A DNA stretch of 64,000 nt from Limnomonas spitsbergensis. Lineage: Eukaryota; Chlorophyta; Chlorophyceae; Chlamydomonadales. The stretch covers positions 2,774,001-2,838,000 of the forward strand of contig JAYJMM010000124.1 in assembly GCA_037349105.1 (NCBI GenBank), given 5' to 3'. Below are positions 50,446-61,900 of this stretch, one piece after another; the first letter of the stretch is position 1; each line of letters opens with the position of its first letter. Both the position numbers and the translations under genes were made by a program. The notes under the pieces are model-generated. The model did no database searches. It worked only from the letters and a program-made list of their open reading frames with translations, and was not told where the DNA came from.

Positions 50446-52902
50446 GCAAGGATTGCTCCCGTCTCTGCCCTGCCACCAGATTTCTTTTAGCGAGCTTCAG
50501 CTACAATTCAGCTACATCACGGCCTGCGGCCATGGGGGCCTGGCGCAGCAAGTCCTGCTGCTCTGGCCACTGGCCATAGGTCGGTCAAGATTTTGTCACA
50601 TTCGGTTGAGTGGTCCAGTGGTCCAGTGGTGGCCGCCTGGCGGCCCTCTACAGGTGGTCTTGTGTGCGTACCAAAAGAAGCACGGTATGACACCCCTACG
50701 AGTGGTCTAGTGCCCACCAAAATAAACATGGTGCGACACCTCTACGGCTGGTCTGGTGCCCACTAAAAGAAACACAGCGTGACTCCTCTGCCCGGATACT
50801 GACCAGCCCTTTTTATGTCATGCAGTTCAAATTTGACGGGGTTCTTAAGGAAGTGGAGCAAGAGGAGATCTATGAGGTGAGCACTCGACGTCTGAACTGC
50901 AAAGCTTTCTCCCCGAGGAAAATCAGCACAGGCCAAGGGTGGAACTGCGCAAAGGCTCTGGTCGAAAGTATGTTTGTTTTGCCCCCATGAGATACAAGGT
51001 GGAGAATTGACGTGCACACACAAAAAATGCGCTGCATGATTCCCTTAATGCCAGCATGTGCCTCCGATGTCCTCAAAGCGAACTTCACCCCCCCGGCCAC
51101 GAGTCCACCTTGGCCGGGCTGCCCCACGGCTGCCAAAGGCTCTCGTAAGCTCATACCTGGACCAGCCTACAACTGGTGGCCAGAGCAGAAAAGCCGGCCA
51201 CAAATGGGGCCTCCGGCCTGTGGCCTGCATGCAGCTGACATGTAGCCGAGTCACGAAAAAAGAAACTCGCTCTAAGCGACCCCTATGGAGAGCTCAGTCA
51301 GTGCATCAGGGTTTGCGCCATATGCCCCTCCTGCAGGCGTGCGCCTCCGATGTCCTCAAAAGCGCCCTGGAAGGATACAACGGCACGGTCATGTGTTACG
51401 GGCAGACCGGCGCCGGCAAGACATACACGATGAGCGGCGGCCGCTCAAGCTTCAAGCAGCGGGGGGTCATCCCGCGGATGGTCAGCCACCTATTTGCAGA
51501 AATCAGGAACATGTCAGACCGGCAATTCAAGGCGAGCCTAGGGAAGGTGTTTAGGGCCCCTGCTTTAGGGTTTAGGCTGAATGAGGCTTAACCCTAAAGC
51601 CTAATGTAATGGGCTTGTGTAGACAGGCAATTCAAGGCAAGCCAGGAGAGGGAGTTTAGGGCCCCTGGTTTAGGGTCCAGGCTGAATGAGGCTAAACCCT
51701 AAAGCCTAATGTAATGGACTTGTGTAGACAGGCAATTCAAGGCAAGCCAGGAGAGGGAGTTTAGGGCCCCTGGTTTAGGGTCCAGGCTAAACCCTAAAGC
51801 CTAATGTAAGGCTCATGTAGACCGGAAATTCAAGGCAAGCCTGGAGAAGGGTTGAGGCTAAATGAGGCTTAACCCCTAAGCCCATAAGTCTTAACATGAA
51901 CTGCACCGGAAATGCAAGGCAAGCCAGGAGAAGGTTTAAGGATTGAGGCTAAACGAGGCTTGACCCTTAACCTCTCCGTCCCCTCCCCTCCCCCCCTGCT
52001 CGGCTCTGCCCCCAGATCAGCGTCCAATACCTCGAGATCTACAACGAGTCTCTGTATGACCTCATGGACATCACGACACAGCCGCACGAGCTCGTCATCC
52101 ATGAAAGCGTGCGCGGTAGCGTTGCGGTCACCGGGCTGCGCAGCGCTGTGGTGCGGTCTGAGGCAGAGGCGCTGGGCCTGCTGTTCGAGGTGAGGGGTGT
52201 GGGATGAGAGGGGGCGAGGTGATATACGGGTCTTGGTTGTGCCTTGCGTCTCTTTGAGGTGCGTGGACTGTTCAGCCATGTGGTGCAGTCTGGGGCAGAG
52301 CTTGCGGAGGCGCTGGGCCTGCTGTTTGAGGTGAGGGGTGTGGAATGTCCATGGAGGTGGGATTTGCCTTGAGTTTGTTTGAGGTGATTGGACTGTTCAG
52401 GGCTGTGGTGCGGTCTGGGTCGGAAGCGCTGGGCTGCTCTTCGAGGACAGTGGGGTGGGATGACCGTGGAGGTGGGCTTAGGGTGAAGGACTTGAAGTGT
52501 GGAGGGGAGCGTAGCAGTCACTGGGTTGCGCAGGCTGTGGTGCGGTCTGAGGCGGAGGCGCTGGGCCTGCTGTTCGAGGTGAATGGTGCGGGATGACCCT
52601 TTTTATATTGCTTTTATATCGCAGGACCCCTCACGCCTGCCTGCCTACCTGTCTGCCTGCCTGCCTACCTGCATGCCTGCCTGCCACTCTGTCAGGGTGA
52701 GACTAACCTAGTTTTTATATCGCAGGGCCCCTCACGTCTGCCTGCCTGCTTGCCTGCCTGCCTGCCTGTCCCACTGCCAGGGTGAGACTAACCGCGTGAT
52801 TGGGGAGCACCAGCTGAACAGAGAGTCATCGCGGTCACACTCAATCTTCACAATCTCAATCGAGATGAGGATGCCGGGAGAGGCTGGAGAGATGATTGTG
52901 AG
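50191..52902 (+). CDS. KIF9: Kinesin-9 family motor domain, first five exons (gene continues beyond the window)
   Basis: Kinesin-9 motors act in the axoneme of motile cilia. Exons 50191-50445, 50826-50876, 51337-51531 (or 51546), 52016-52189 and 52781-52902 join in frame to about 265 codons. It begins MVKSAVRVFVRVRP, a kinesin beta-1 start, then FKFDGVLKEVEQEEIYE, the P-loop GYNGTVMCYGQTGAGKTYTM, FKQRGVIPRM, VQYLEIYNESLYDL, GLLFEGETNRVI and the switch I NRESSRSHSIFTI. The GETNR-I...SSRSH arrangement and FKFDGVL point to kinesin-9 rather than other families. Switch II (DLAGSE) and the rest lie past the 52903+ array. Donors of exons 1 and 3 appear to be GC (CAG|GCAAGG; AAG|GCGAGC). It shares a short intergenic region with the divergent minus-strand gene. 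Confidence 0.9.
50495..50595 (+). mobile_element. Diverged fragment of the MITE-like element
   Basis: CTTCAGCTACAATTCAGCTA, CATCACGGCCTGCGGCC and TGGCCACTGGCCATAGG resemble the minus-strand copy at 163-340. Confidence 0.4.
50826..50876 (+). CDS. KIF9: Kinesin-9 exon 2
   Basis: A 51-bp exon, acceptor TCATGCAG, donor GAG|GTGAGC, encoding FKFDGVLKEVEQEEIYE. Confidence 0.9.
51035..51085 (+). pseudogene. Decayed copy of kinesin exon 3, 5' edge
   Basis: ATGCCAGCATGTGCCTCCGA then TGTCCTCAAAGCGAACTTC parallels the acceptor and start of exon 3 (CTGCAGGCGTGCGCCTCCGA, TGTCCTCAAAAGCGCC). The MITE-like copy 5 is inserted right after it. Confidence 0.82.
51085..51268 (+). mobile_element. MITE-like 180-bp element, copy 5
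   Basis: CCGGCCACGAGTCCACCTTG, CACGGCTGCCAAAGGC, CTGGTGGCCAGAGCAGAAAA, and the end GCAGCTGACATGTAGCCGAG then TCACGAAAAAAG. Same order as copies 2-4. It lies in kinesin intron 2. Confidence 0.75.
51337..51531 (+). CDS. KIF9: Kinesin-9 exon 3 (P-loop)
   Basis: Acceptor CTCCTGCAG. It encodes the nucleotide-binding loop GQTGAGKT. The end is either a GC donor (51532) giving DRQFK|ISVQYLEIYNE, or a GT donor (51547) adding ASLGK. The first preserves the usual spacing before YLEIYNE. Confidence 0.93.
51560..51960 (+). repeat. About four copies (105-125 bp) of the 3' edge of kinesin exon 3
   Basis: GACAGGCAATTCAAGGCAAG then CCAGGAGAGGGAGTTTAGGG repeats near 51622, 51728, 51815 and 51905, matching the exon 3 end (GACCGGCAATTCAAGGCGAG). 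All copies keep the G-C dinucleotide at the exon border, which supports GC as the real donor. Confidence 0.88.
52016..52189 (+). CDS. KIF9: Kinesin-9 exon 4
   Basis: Acceptor TGCCCCCAG, donor GAG|GTGAGG. 58 codons: ISVQYLEIYNESLYDLMD, then VHESVRGSVAVTGL-like linker and EALGLLFE. Confidence 0.93.
52190..52620 (+). repeat. Three copies of the 3' edge of kinesin exon 4
   Basis: CTGTGGTGCGGTCTGAGGCG, GAGGCGCTGGGCCTGCTGTT and CGAGGTGA recur ending near 52332, 52445 and 52580. They repeat the end of exon 4 (AVVRSEAEALGLLFE) and usually the GTGAGG donor. Confidence 0.9.
52620..52780 (+). repeat. CCTG-rich tract with a copy of the kinesin exon 5 acceptor
   Basis: CTGCCTGCCTACCTG runs twice. At 52685-52715 CACTCTGTCAGGGTGAGACT then AACCTAG copies the exon 5 acceptor and start (GCCAGGGTGAGACTAACCG), with a stop soon after. 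Confidence 0.85.
52781..52902 (+). CDS. KIF9: Kinesin-9 exon 5 (switch I)
   Basis: Acceptor CTGCCAG, donor AG|GTCCAG, phase 2. It encodes GETNRVIGEHQLNRESSRSH and SIFTISIEMRMPGEAGEMIV. The last 20 bases seed the array that fills the rest of the window. Confidence 0.94.
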
Positions 52903-55900
52903 GTCCAGGGTTAAGGCGAGCTAGAGAGATGATTGTGAGGTTCAGGGTTTAGGCGAGCTATAGAGATGATTGTGAGGTTCAGGGTTTAGGCGAGCTAGAG
53001 AGATGATTGTGAGGTTCAGGGTTTAGGCGTGCTAGAGAGATGATTGTGAGGTTCAGGGTTTAGGCGTGCTAGAGAGATAATTGTGAGGTTCAGGGTTTAG
53101 GCGAGCTAGAGAGATCATTGTGAGGTTCAGGGTTTAGGCGTGCTAGAGAGATGATTGTGAGGTTCAGGGTTTAGGCGTGCTAGAGAGATGATTGTGAGGT
53201 TCAGGGTTTAGGCGAGCTAGAGAGATGATTGTGAGGTTCAGGGTTTAGGCGTGCTAGAGAGATGATTGTGAGGTTCAGGGTTTAGGCAAGCTAGAGAGAT
53301 GATTGTGAGGTTCAGGGTTTAGGCGAGCTAGAGAGATGATTGTGTGGTTCAGGGTTTAGGCGTGCTAGAGAGATGATTGTGAGATTCAGGGTTTAGGCGA
53401 GCTAGAGAGATGATTGTGAGGTTCAGGGTTTAGGCGAGCTAGAGAGATGATTGTGAGGTTCAGGATTTTTGCAAGCTAGAGAGATGATTGTGAGGTTCAG
53501 GGTTTAGGCGAGCTAGAGAGATGATTGTGAGGTCCAGGGTTTAGGCGAGCTAGAGAGATGATTGTGAGGTTCAGGGTTTAGGCATGCTGGAGAGATGATT
53601 GTGAGGTTCAGGGTTTAGGCGAGCTAGAGAGATGATTGTGAGGTTCAGGGTTTAGGCGAGCTAGAGAGATCATTGTGAGGTTCAGGGTTAAGGCGAGCTA
53701 GAGAGATGATTGTGAGGTTCAGGGTTTAGGCGAGCTAGAGAGATGATTGTGAGATTCAGGGTTTAGGCGAGCTAGAGAGATGATTGTGAGGTTCAGGGTT
53801 TAGGTGAGCTAGAGAGATGATTGTGAGGTTCAGGGTTTAGGCGAGCTAGAGAGATGATTGTGAGGTCCAGGGTTTAGGCGAGCTAGAGAGATGATTGTGA
53901 GGTTCAGGGTTTAGGCGAGCTAGAGAGATGATTGTGAGGTCCAGGGTTTAGGCGAGCTAGAGAGATGATTGTGAGGTTTAGGGTTTAGGCGAGCTAGAGA
54001 GATGATTGTGAAGTTCAGGGTTTAGGCGAGCTAGAGAGATGATTGTGAGGTTCAGGGTTTAGGCAAGCTAGAGAGATGATTGTGAGGTCCAGGGTTTAGG
54101 CGTGCTAGAGAGATGATTGTGAGGTTCAAGATAGGCGTGCTAGAGAGATGATTGTGAGGTCTAGGGTTTAGGCTAGCTAGAGAGATGATTGTGAGGTTCA
54201 GGGTTTAGGCGTGCAAGAGAGATGATTGTGAGGTTCAGGGTTTAGGCGTGCTAGAGAGATGATTGTGAGGTTCAGGGTTTAGGCGAGCTAGAGAGATCAT
54301 TGTGAGGTTCAGGGTTTAGGCGTGCTAGAGAGATCATTGTGAGGTTCCGGGTTTAGGCGAGCTAGAGAGATGATTGTGAGGTTCAGGGTTTAGGCGAGCT
54401 AGAGAGATGATTGTGTGGTTCAGGGTTTAGGCGTGCAAGAGAGATGATTGTGAGATTCAGGGTTTAGGCGAGCTAGAGAGATGATTATGAGGTTCAGGGT
54501 TTAGGCGAGCTAGAGAGATGATTGTGAGGTTCAGGATTTTGGCAAGCTAGAGAGATGATTGTGAGATTCAGGGTTTAGGCGAGCTAGAGAGATGATTGTG
54601 AGGTCCAGGGTTTAGGCGAGCTAGAGAGATGGTTGTGAGGTTCAGGATTTTGGCAAGCTAGAGAGATGATTGTGAGGTTCAGGGTTTAGGCGAGCTAGAG
54701 AGATGATTGTGAGGTCCAGGGTTTAGGCGAGCTAGAGAGATGATTGTGAGGTTCAGGGTTTAGGCGAGCTAGAGGGATGATTGTGAGGTTCAGGGTTTAG
54801 GCGAGCTAGAGAGATGATTGTGAGGTCCAGGGTTTAGGCGAGCTAGAGAGATCATTGTGAGGTTCAGGGTTAAGGCGAGCTAGAGAGATGATTGTGAGGT
54901 TCAGGGTTTAGGCGAGCTAGAGAGATGATTGTGAGGTTCAGGGTTTAGGCGAGCTAGAGAGATGATTGTGAGGTTCAGGGTTTAGGTGAGCTAGAGAGAT
55001 GATTGTGAGGTTCAGGGTTTAGGCGAGCTAGTGAGATGATTGTGAGGTTCAGGGTTTAGGTGAGCTAGAGAGATGATTGTGAGGTCCAGGGTTTAGGCGT
55101 GCTAGAGAGATGATTGTGAGGTTCAGGGTTTAGGCGAGCTAGAGAGATGATTGTGAGGTTCAGGGTTTAGGCGAGCTAGAGAGATGATTGTGAGGTTTAG
55201 GGTTTAGGCGAGCTAGAGAGATGATTGTGAAGTTCAGGGTTTAGGCGAGCTAGAGAGATGATTGTGAGGTTCAGGGTTTAGGCAAGCTAGAGAGATGATT
55301 GTGAGGTCCAGGGTTTAGGCGTGCTAGAGAGATGATTGTGAGGTTCAGGGTTTAGGCGTGCTAGAGAGATGATTGTGATGTTCAGGGTTTAGGCGAGCTA
55401 GAGAGATGATTGTGAGGTTCAGGGTTTAGGCGTGCTAGAGAGATGATTGTGAGGTTCAGGGTTTAGGCGTGCTAGAGAGATGATTGTGAGGTTCAGGGTT
55501 TAGGCGAGCTAGAGAGATGATTGTGAGGTTTAGGGTTTAGGCGTGCTAGAGAGATGATTGTGAGGTTCAGGGTTTAGGCGAGCTAGAGAGATGATTGTGA
55601 GGTTCAGGGTTTAGGCGAGCTAGAGAGATGATTGTGTGGTTCAGGATTTAGGCGTGCTAGAGAGATGATTGTGAGGTTCAGGGTTTAGGCGAGCTAGAGA
55701 GATGATTATGAGGTTCAGGGTTTAGGCGAGCTAGAGAGATGATTGTGAGGTTCAGGATTTTGGCAAGCTAGAGAGATGATTGTGAGGTTCAGGGTTTAGG
55801 CGAGCTAGAGAGATGATTGTGAGGTCCAGGGTTTAGGCGAGCTAGAGAGATGATTGTGAGGTTCAGGGTTTAGGCATGCTGGAGGGATGATTGTGAGGTT

Positions 55901-58900
55901 CAGGGTTTAGGCGAGCTAGAGAGATGATTGTGAGGTCCAGGGTTTAGGCGAGCTAGAGAGATCATTGTGAGGTTCAGGGTTAAGGCGAGCTAGAGAGATG
56001 ATTGTGAGGTTCAGGGTTTAGGCGAGCTAGAGAGATGATTGTGAGGTTCAGGGTTTAGGCGAGCTAGAGAGATGATTGTGAGGTTCAGGGTTTAGGTGAG
56101 CTAGAGAGATGATTGTGAGGTTCAGGGTTTAGGCGAGCTAGAGAGATGATTGTGAGGTTTAGGGTTTAGGCGAGCTAGAGAGATGATTGTGAGGTTCAGG
56201 GTTTAGGCGTGCTAGAGAGATGATTGTGAGGTTCAGGGTTTAGGCGAGCTAGAGAGATGATTGTGAGGTTCAGGGTTTAGGCGAGCTAGAGAGATGATTG
56301 TGAAGTTCAGGGTTTAGGCGAGCTAGAGAGATGATTGTGAGGTTCAGGGTTTAGGCGTGATAGAGAGATGATTGTGAGGTCCAGGGTTTAGGCGAGCTAG
56401 AGAGATGATTGTGAGGTCCAGGGTTTAGGCGAGCTAGAGAGATGATTGTGAGGTCCAGGGTTTAGGCGAGCTAGAGAGATGATTGTGAGGTTCAGGGTTT
56501 AGGCGAGCTAGAGAGATGATTGTGAGGTCCAGGGTTTAGGCGAGCTAGAGAGATGATTGTGAGGTTCAGGGTTTAGGCGAGCTAGAGAGATGATTGTGAG
56601 GTCCAGGGTTTAGGCGAGCTAGAGAGATGATTGTGAGGTTTAGGGTTTAGGCGAGGTAGAGAGATGATTGTGAAGTTCAGGGTTTAGGCGAGCTAGAGAG
56701 ATGATTGTGAGGTTCAGGGTTTAGGCAAGCTAGAGAGATGATTGTGAGGTCCAGGGTTTAGGCGTGCTAGAGAGATGATTGTGAGGTTCAGGGTTTAGGC
56801 GTGCTAGAGAGATGATTGTGAGGTCCAGGGTTTAGGCGAGCTAGAGAGATGATTGTGAGGTTCAGGGTTTAGGCGTGCTAGAGAGATGATTGTGAGGTTC
56901 AGGGTTTAGGCGTGCTAGAGAGATGATTGTGAGGTTCAGGGTTTAGGCGAGCTAGAGAGATGATTGTGAGGTTCAGGGTTTAGGCGTGCTAGAGAGATGA
57001 TTGTGAGGTTCAGGGTTTAGGCGAGCTAGAGAGATGATTGTGAGGTTCAGGGTTTAGGCGAGCTAGAGAGTATAGAGAGATGATTGTGTGGTTCAGGGTT
57101 TAGGCGTGCAAGAGAGATGATTGTGAGGTCCAGGGTTTAGGCGAGCTAGAGAGATGATTATGAGGTTCAGGGTTTAGGCGAGCTAGAGAGATGATTGTGA
57201 GGTTCAGGATTTTGGCAAGCTAGAGAGATGATTGTGAGATTCAGGGTTTAGGCGAGCTAGAGAGATGATTGTGAGGTTTAGGGTTTAGGCGAGCTAGAGA
57301 GATGATTGTGAGGTTCAGGATTTTGGCAAGCTAGAGAGATGATTGTGAGGTTCAGGGTTTAGGCGAGCTAGAGAGATGATTGTGAGGTTTAGGGTTTAGG
57401 CGAGCTAGAGAGATGATTGTGAGGTTCAGGATTTTGGCAAGCTAGAGAGATGATTGTGAGATTCAGGGTTTAGGCGAGCTAGAGAGATGATTGTGAGGTT
57501 TAGGGTTTAGGCGAGCTAGAGAGATGATTGTGAGGTTCAGGATTTTGGCAAGCTAGAGAGATGATTGTGAGGTTCAGGGTTTAGGCGAGCTAGAGAGATG
57601 ATTGTGAGGTTTAGGGTTTAGGCGAGCTAGAGAGATGATTGTGAGGTTCAGGGTTTAGGCATGCTGGAGGGATGATTGTGAGGTTCAGGGTTTAGGCGAG
57701 CTAGAGAGATGATTGTGAGGTCCAGGGTTTAGGCGAGCTAGAGAGATGATTGTGAGGTTCAGGGTTTAGGCGAGCTAGAGAGATGATTGTGAGGTTCAGG
57801 GTTTAGGCGAGCTAGAGAGATGATTGTGAGGTTCAGGGTTTAGGCGAGCTAGAGAGATGATTGTTAGGTTCAGGGTTTAGGTGAGCTAGAGAGATGATTG
57901 TGAGGTTCAGGGTTTAGGTGAGCTAGAGAGATGATTGTGAGGTTCAGGGTTTAGGCGAGCTAGAGAGATGATTGTTAGGTTCAGGGTTTAGGCGAGCTAG
58001 AGAGATGATTGTGAGGTCCAGGGTTTAGGCGTGCTAGAGAGATGATTGTGAGGTTCAGGGTTTAGGCGAGCTAGAGAGATGATTGTGAGGTCCAGGGTTT
58101 AGGCGAGCTAGAGAGATGATTGTGAGGTTTAGGGTTTAGGCGAGCTAGAGAGATGATTGTGAAGTTCAGGGTTTAGGCGAGCTAGAGAGATGATTGTGAG
58201 GTTCAGGGTTTAGGCGTACTAGAGAGATGATTGTGAGGTTTAGGGTTTAGGCGTGCTAGAGAGATGATTGTGAGGTTCAGGGTTTAGGCGTGCTAGAGAG
58301 ATGATTGTGAGGTTCAGGGTTTAGGCGAGCTAGAGAGATGATTGTGAGGTTCAGGGTTTAGGCGTGCTAGAGAGATGATTGTGAGGTTCAGGGTTTAGGC
58401 GTGCTAGAGAGATGATTGTGAGGTTTAGGGTTTAGGCGAGCTAGAGAGATGATTGTGAGGTTCAGGGTTTATGCGTGCTAGAGAGATGATTGTAAGGTTC
58501 AGGGTTTAGGCGAGCTAGAGAGATGATTGTGAGGTTCAGGGTTTAGGCGAGCTAGAGAGATGATTGTGAGGTCCAGGGTTTAGGCGAGCTAGAGAGATGA
58601 TTGTGAGATTCAGGGTTTAGGCGAGCTAGAGAGATGATTGTGAGGTTCAGGGTTTAGGCGAGCTAGAGAGATGATTGTGAGGTCCAGGGTTTAGGCGAGC
58701 TAGAGAGATGATTGTGAGGTTCAGGGTTTAGGCGAGCTAGAGAGATGATTGTGAGGTTCAGGGTTTAGGCGAGCTAGAGAGATGATTGTGAGGTTCAGGG
58801 TTTAGGCGAGCTAGAGAGATGATTGTTAGGTTCAGGGTTTAGGTGAGCTAGAGAGATGATTGTGAGGTTCAGGGTTTAGGTGAGCTAGAGAGATGATTGT

Positions 58901-61900
58901 GAGGTTCAGGGTTTAGGCGAGCTAGAGAGATGATTGTTAGGTTCAGGGTTTAGGCGAGCTAGAGAGATGATTGTGAGGTTCAGGATTTTTGCAAGCTAGA
59001 GAGATGATTGTGAGGTTCAGGGTTTAGGCGAGCTAGAGAGATGATTGTGAGGTCCAGGGTTTAGGCGAGCTAGAGAGATGATTGTGAGGTTTAGGGTTTA
59101 GGCGAGCTAGAGAGATGATTGTGAAGTTCAGGGTTTAGGCGAGCTAGAGAGATGATTGTGAGGTTCAGGGTTTAGGCGTACTAGAGAGATGATTGTGAGG
59201 TCCAGGGTTTAGGCGTGCTAGAGAGATGATTGTGAGGTTCAGGGTTTAGGCGTGCTAGAGAGATGATTGTGAGGTTCAGGGTTTAGGCGAGCTAGAGAGA
59301 TGATTGTGAGGTTCAGGGTTTAGGCGTGCTAGAGAGATGATTGTGAGGTTCAGGGTTTAGGCGTGCTAGAGAGATGATTGTGAGGTTTAGGGTTTAGGCG
59401 AGCTAGAGAGATGATTGTGAGGTCCAGGGTTTAGGCGAGCTAGAGAGATGATTGTTAGGTTCAGGGTTTAGGCGAGCTAGAGAGATGATTGTGAGGTTCA
59501 GGGTTTAGGCGTACTAGAGAGATGATTGTGAGGTCCAGGGTTTAGGCGAGCTAGAGAGATGATTGTGAGGTTCAGGGTTTAGGCGAGCTAGAGAGATGAT
59601 TGTGAGGTCCAGGGTTTAGGCGAGCTAGAGAGATGATTGTGAGGTTTAGGGTTTAGGCGAGCTAGAGAGATGATTGTGAAGTTCAGGGTTTAGGCGAGCT
59701 AGAGAGATGATTGTGAGGTTCAGGGTTTAGGCGTGCTAGAGAGATGATTGTGAGGTCCAGGGTTTAGGCGTGCTAGAGAGATGATTGTGAGGTTCAGGGT
59801 TTAGGCGTGCTAGAGAGATGATTGTGAGGTCCAGGGTTTAGGCTAGCTAGAGAGATGATTGTGAGGTTCAGGGTTTAGGCGTGCTAGAGAGATGATTGTG
59901 AGGTTCAGGGTTTAGGCGTGCTAGAGAGATGATTGTGAGGTTCAGGGTTTAGGCGAGCTAGAGAGATGATTGTGAGGTTCAGGGTTTAGGCGTGCTAGAG
60001 AGATGATTGTGAGGTTCAGGGTTTAGGCGAGCTAGAGAGATGATTGTGAGGTTCAGGGTTTAGGCGAGCTAGAGAGTATAGAGAGATGATTGTGTGGATC
60101 AGGGTTTAGGCGAGCTAGAGAGATGATTGTGAAGTTCAGGGTTTAGGCGAGCTAGAGAGATGATTATGAGGTTCAGGGTTTAGGCGAGCTAGAGAGATGA
60201 TTGTGAGGTTCAGGATTTTGGCAAGCTAGAGAGATGATTGTGAGATTCAGGGTTTAGGCGAGCTAGAGAGATGATTGTGAGGTTTAGGGTTTAGGCGAGC
60301 TAGAGAGATGATTGTGAGGTTCAGGATTTTGGCAAGCTAGAGAGATGATTGTGAGGTTCAGGGTTTAGGCGAGCTAGAGAGATGATTGTGAGGTCCAGGG
60401 TTTAGGCGAGCTAGAGAGATGATTGTGAGGTTCAGGATTTTGGCAAGCTAGAGAGATGATTGTGAGATTCAGGGTTTAGGCGAGCTAGAGAGATGATTGT
60501 GAGGTTTAGGGTTTAGGCGAGCTAGAGAGATGATTGTGAGGTTCAGGATTTTGGCAAGCTAGAGAGATGATTGTGAGGTTCAGGGTTTAGGCGAGCTAGA
60601 GAGATGATTGTGAGGTCCAGGGTTTAGGCGAGCTAGAGAGATGATTGTGAGGTTCAGGGTTTAGGCATGCTGGAGGGATGATTGCGAGGTTCAGGGTTTA
60701 GGCGAGCTAGAGAGATGATTGTGAGGTCCAGGGTTTAGGCGAGCTAGAGAGATGATTGTGAGGTTCAGGGTTTAGGCGAGCTAGAGAGATGATTGTGAGG
60801 TTCAGGGTTTAGGCGAGCTAGAGAGATGATTGTGAGGTTCAGGGTTTAGGCGAGCTAGAGAGATGATTGTTAGGTTCAGGGTTTAGGTGAGCTAGAGAGA
60901 TGATTGTGAGGTTCAGGGTTTAGGTGAGCTAGAGAGATGATTGTGAGGTTCAGGGTTTAGGCGAGCTAGAGAGATGATTGTTAGGTTCAGGGTTTAGGCG
61001 AGCTAGAGAGATGATTGTGAGGTCCAGGGTTTAGGCGTGCTAGAGAGATGATTGTGAGGTTCAGGGTTTAGGCGAGCTAGAGAGATGATTGTGAGGTCCA
61101 GGGTTTAGGCGAGCTAGAGAGATGATTGTGAGGTTTAGGGTTTAGGCGAGCTAGAGAGATGATTGTGAAGTTCAGGGTTTAGGCGAGCTAGAGAGATGAT
61201 TGTGAGGTTCAGGGTTTAGGCGTACTAGAGAGATGATTGTGAGGTCCAGGGTTTAGGCGTGCTAGAGAGATGATTGTGAGGTTCAGGGTTTAGGCGTGCT
61301 AGAGAGATGATTGTGAGGTTCAGGGTTTAGGCGAGCTAGAGAGATGATTGTGAGGTTCAGGGTTTAGGCGTGCTAGAGAGATGATTGTGAGGTTCAGGGT
61401 TTAGGCGTGCTAGAGAGATGATTGTGAGGTTTAGGGTTTAGGCGAGCTAGAGAGATGATTGTGAGGTTCAGGGTTTAGGCGTGCTAGAGAGATGATTGTA
61501 AGGTTCAGGGTTTAGGCGAGGTAGAGAGATGATTGTGAGGTTCAGGGTTTAGGCGAGCTAGAGAGATGATTGTGTGGTTCAGGGTTTAGGCGTGCTAGAG
61601 AGATGATTGTGAGGTTCAGGGTTTAGGCGAGCTAGAGAGATGATTATGAGGTTCAGGGTTTAGGCGAGCTAGAGAGATGATTGTGAGGTTCAGGATTTTG
61701 GCAAGCTAGAGAGATGATTGTGAGGTTCAGGGTTTAGGCGAGCTAGAGAGATGATTGTGTGGTCCAGGGTTAAGGCGAGCTAGAGAGATGATTGTGAGGT
61801 TTAGGGTTTAGGCGAGCTAGAGAGATCATTGTGAGGTTCAGGGTTAAGGCGAGCTAGAGAGATGATTGTGAGGTTCAGGGTTTAGGCGAGCTAGAGAGAT

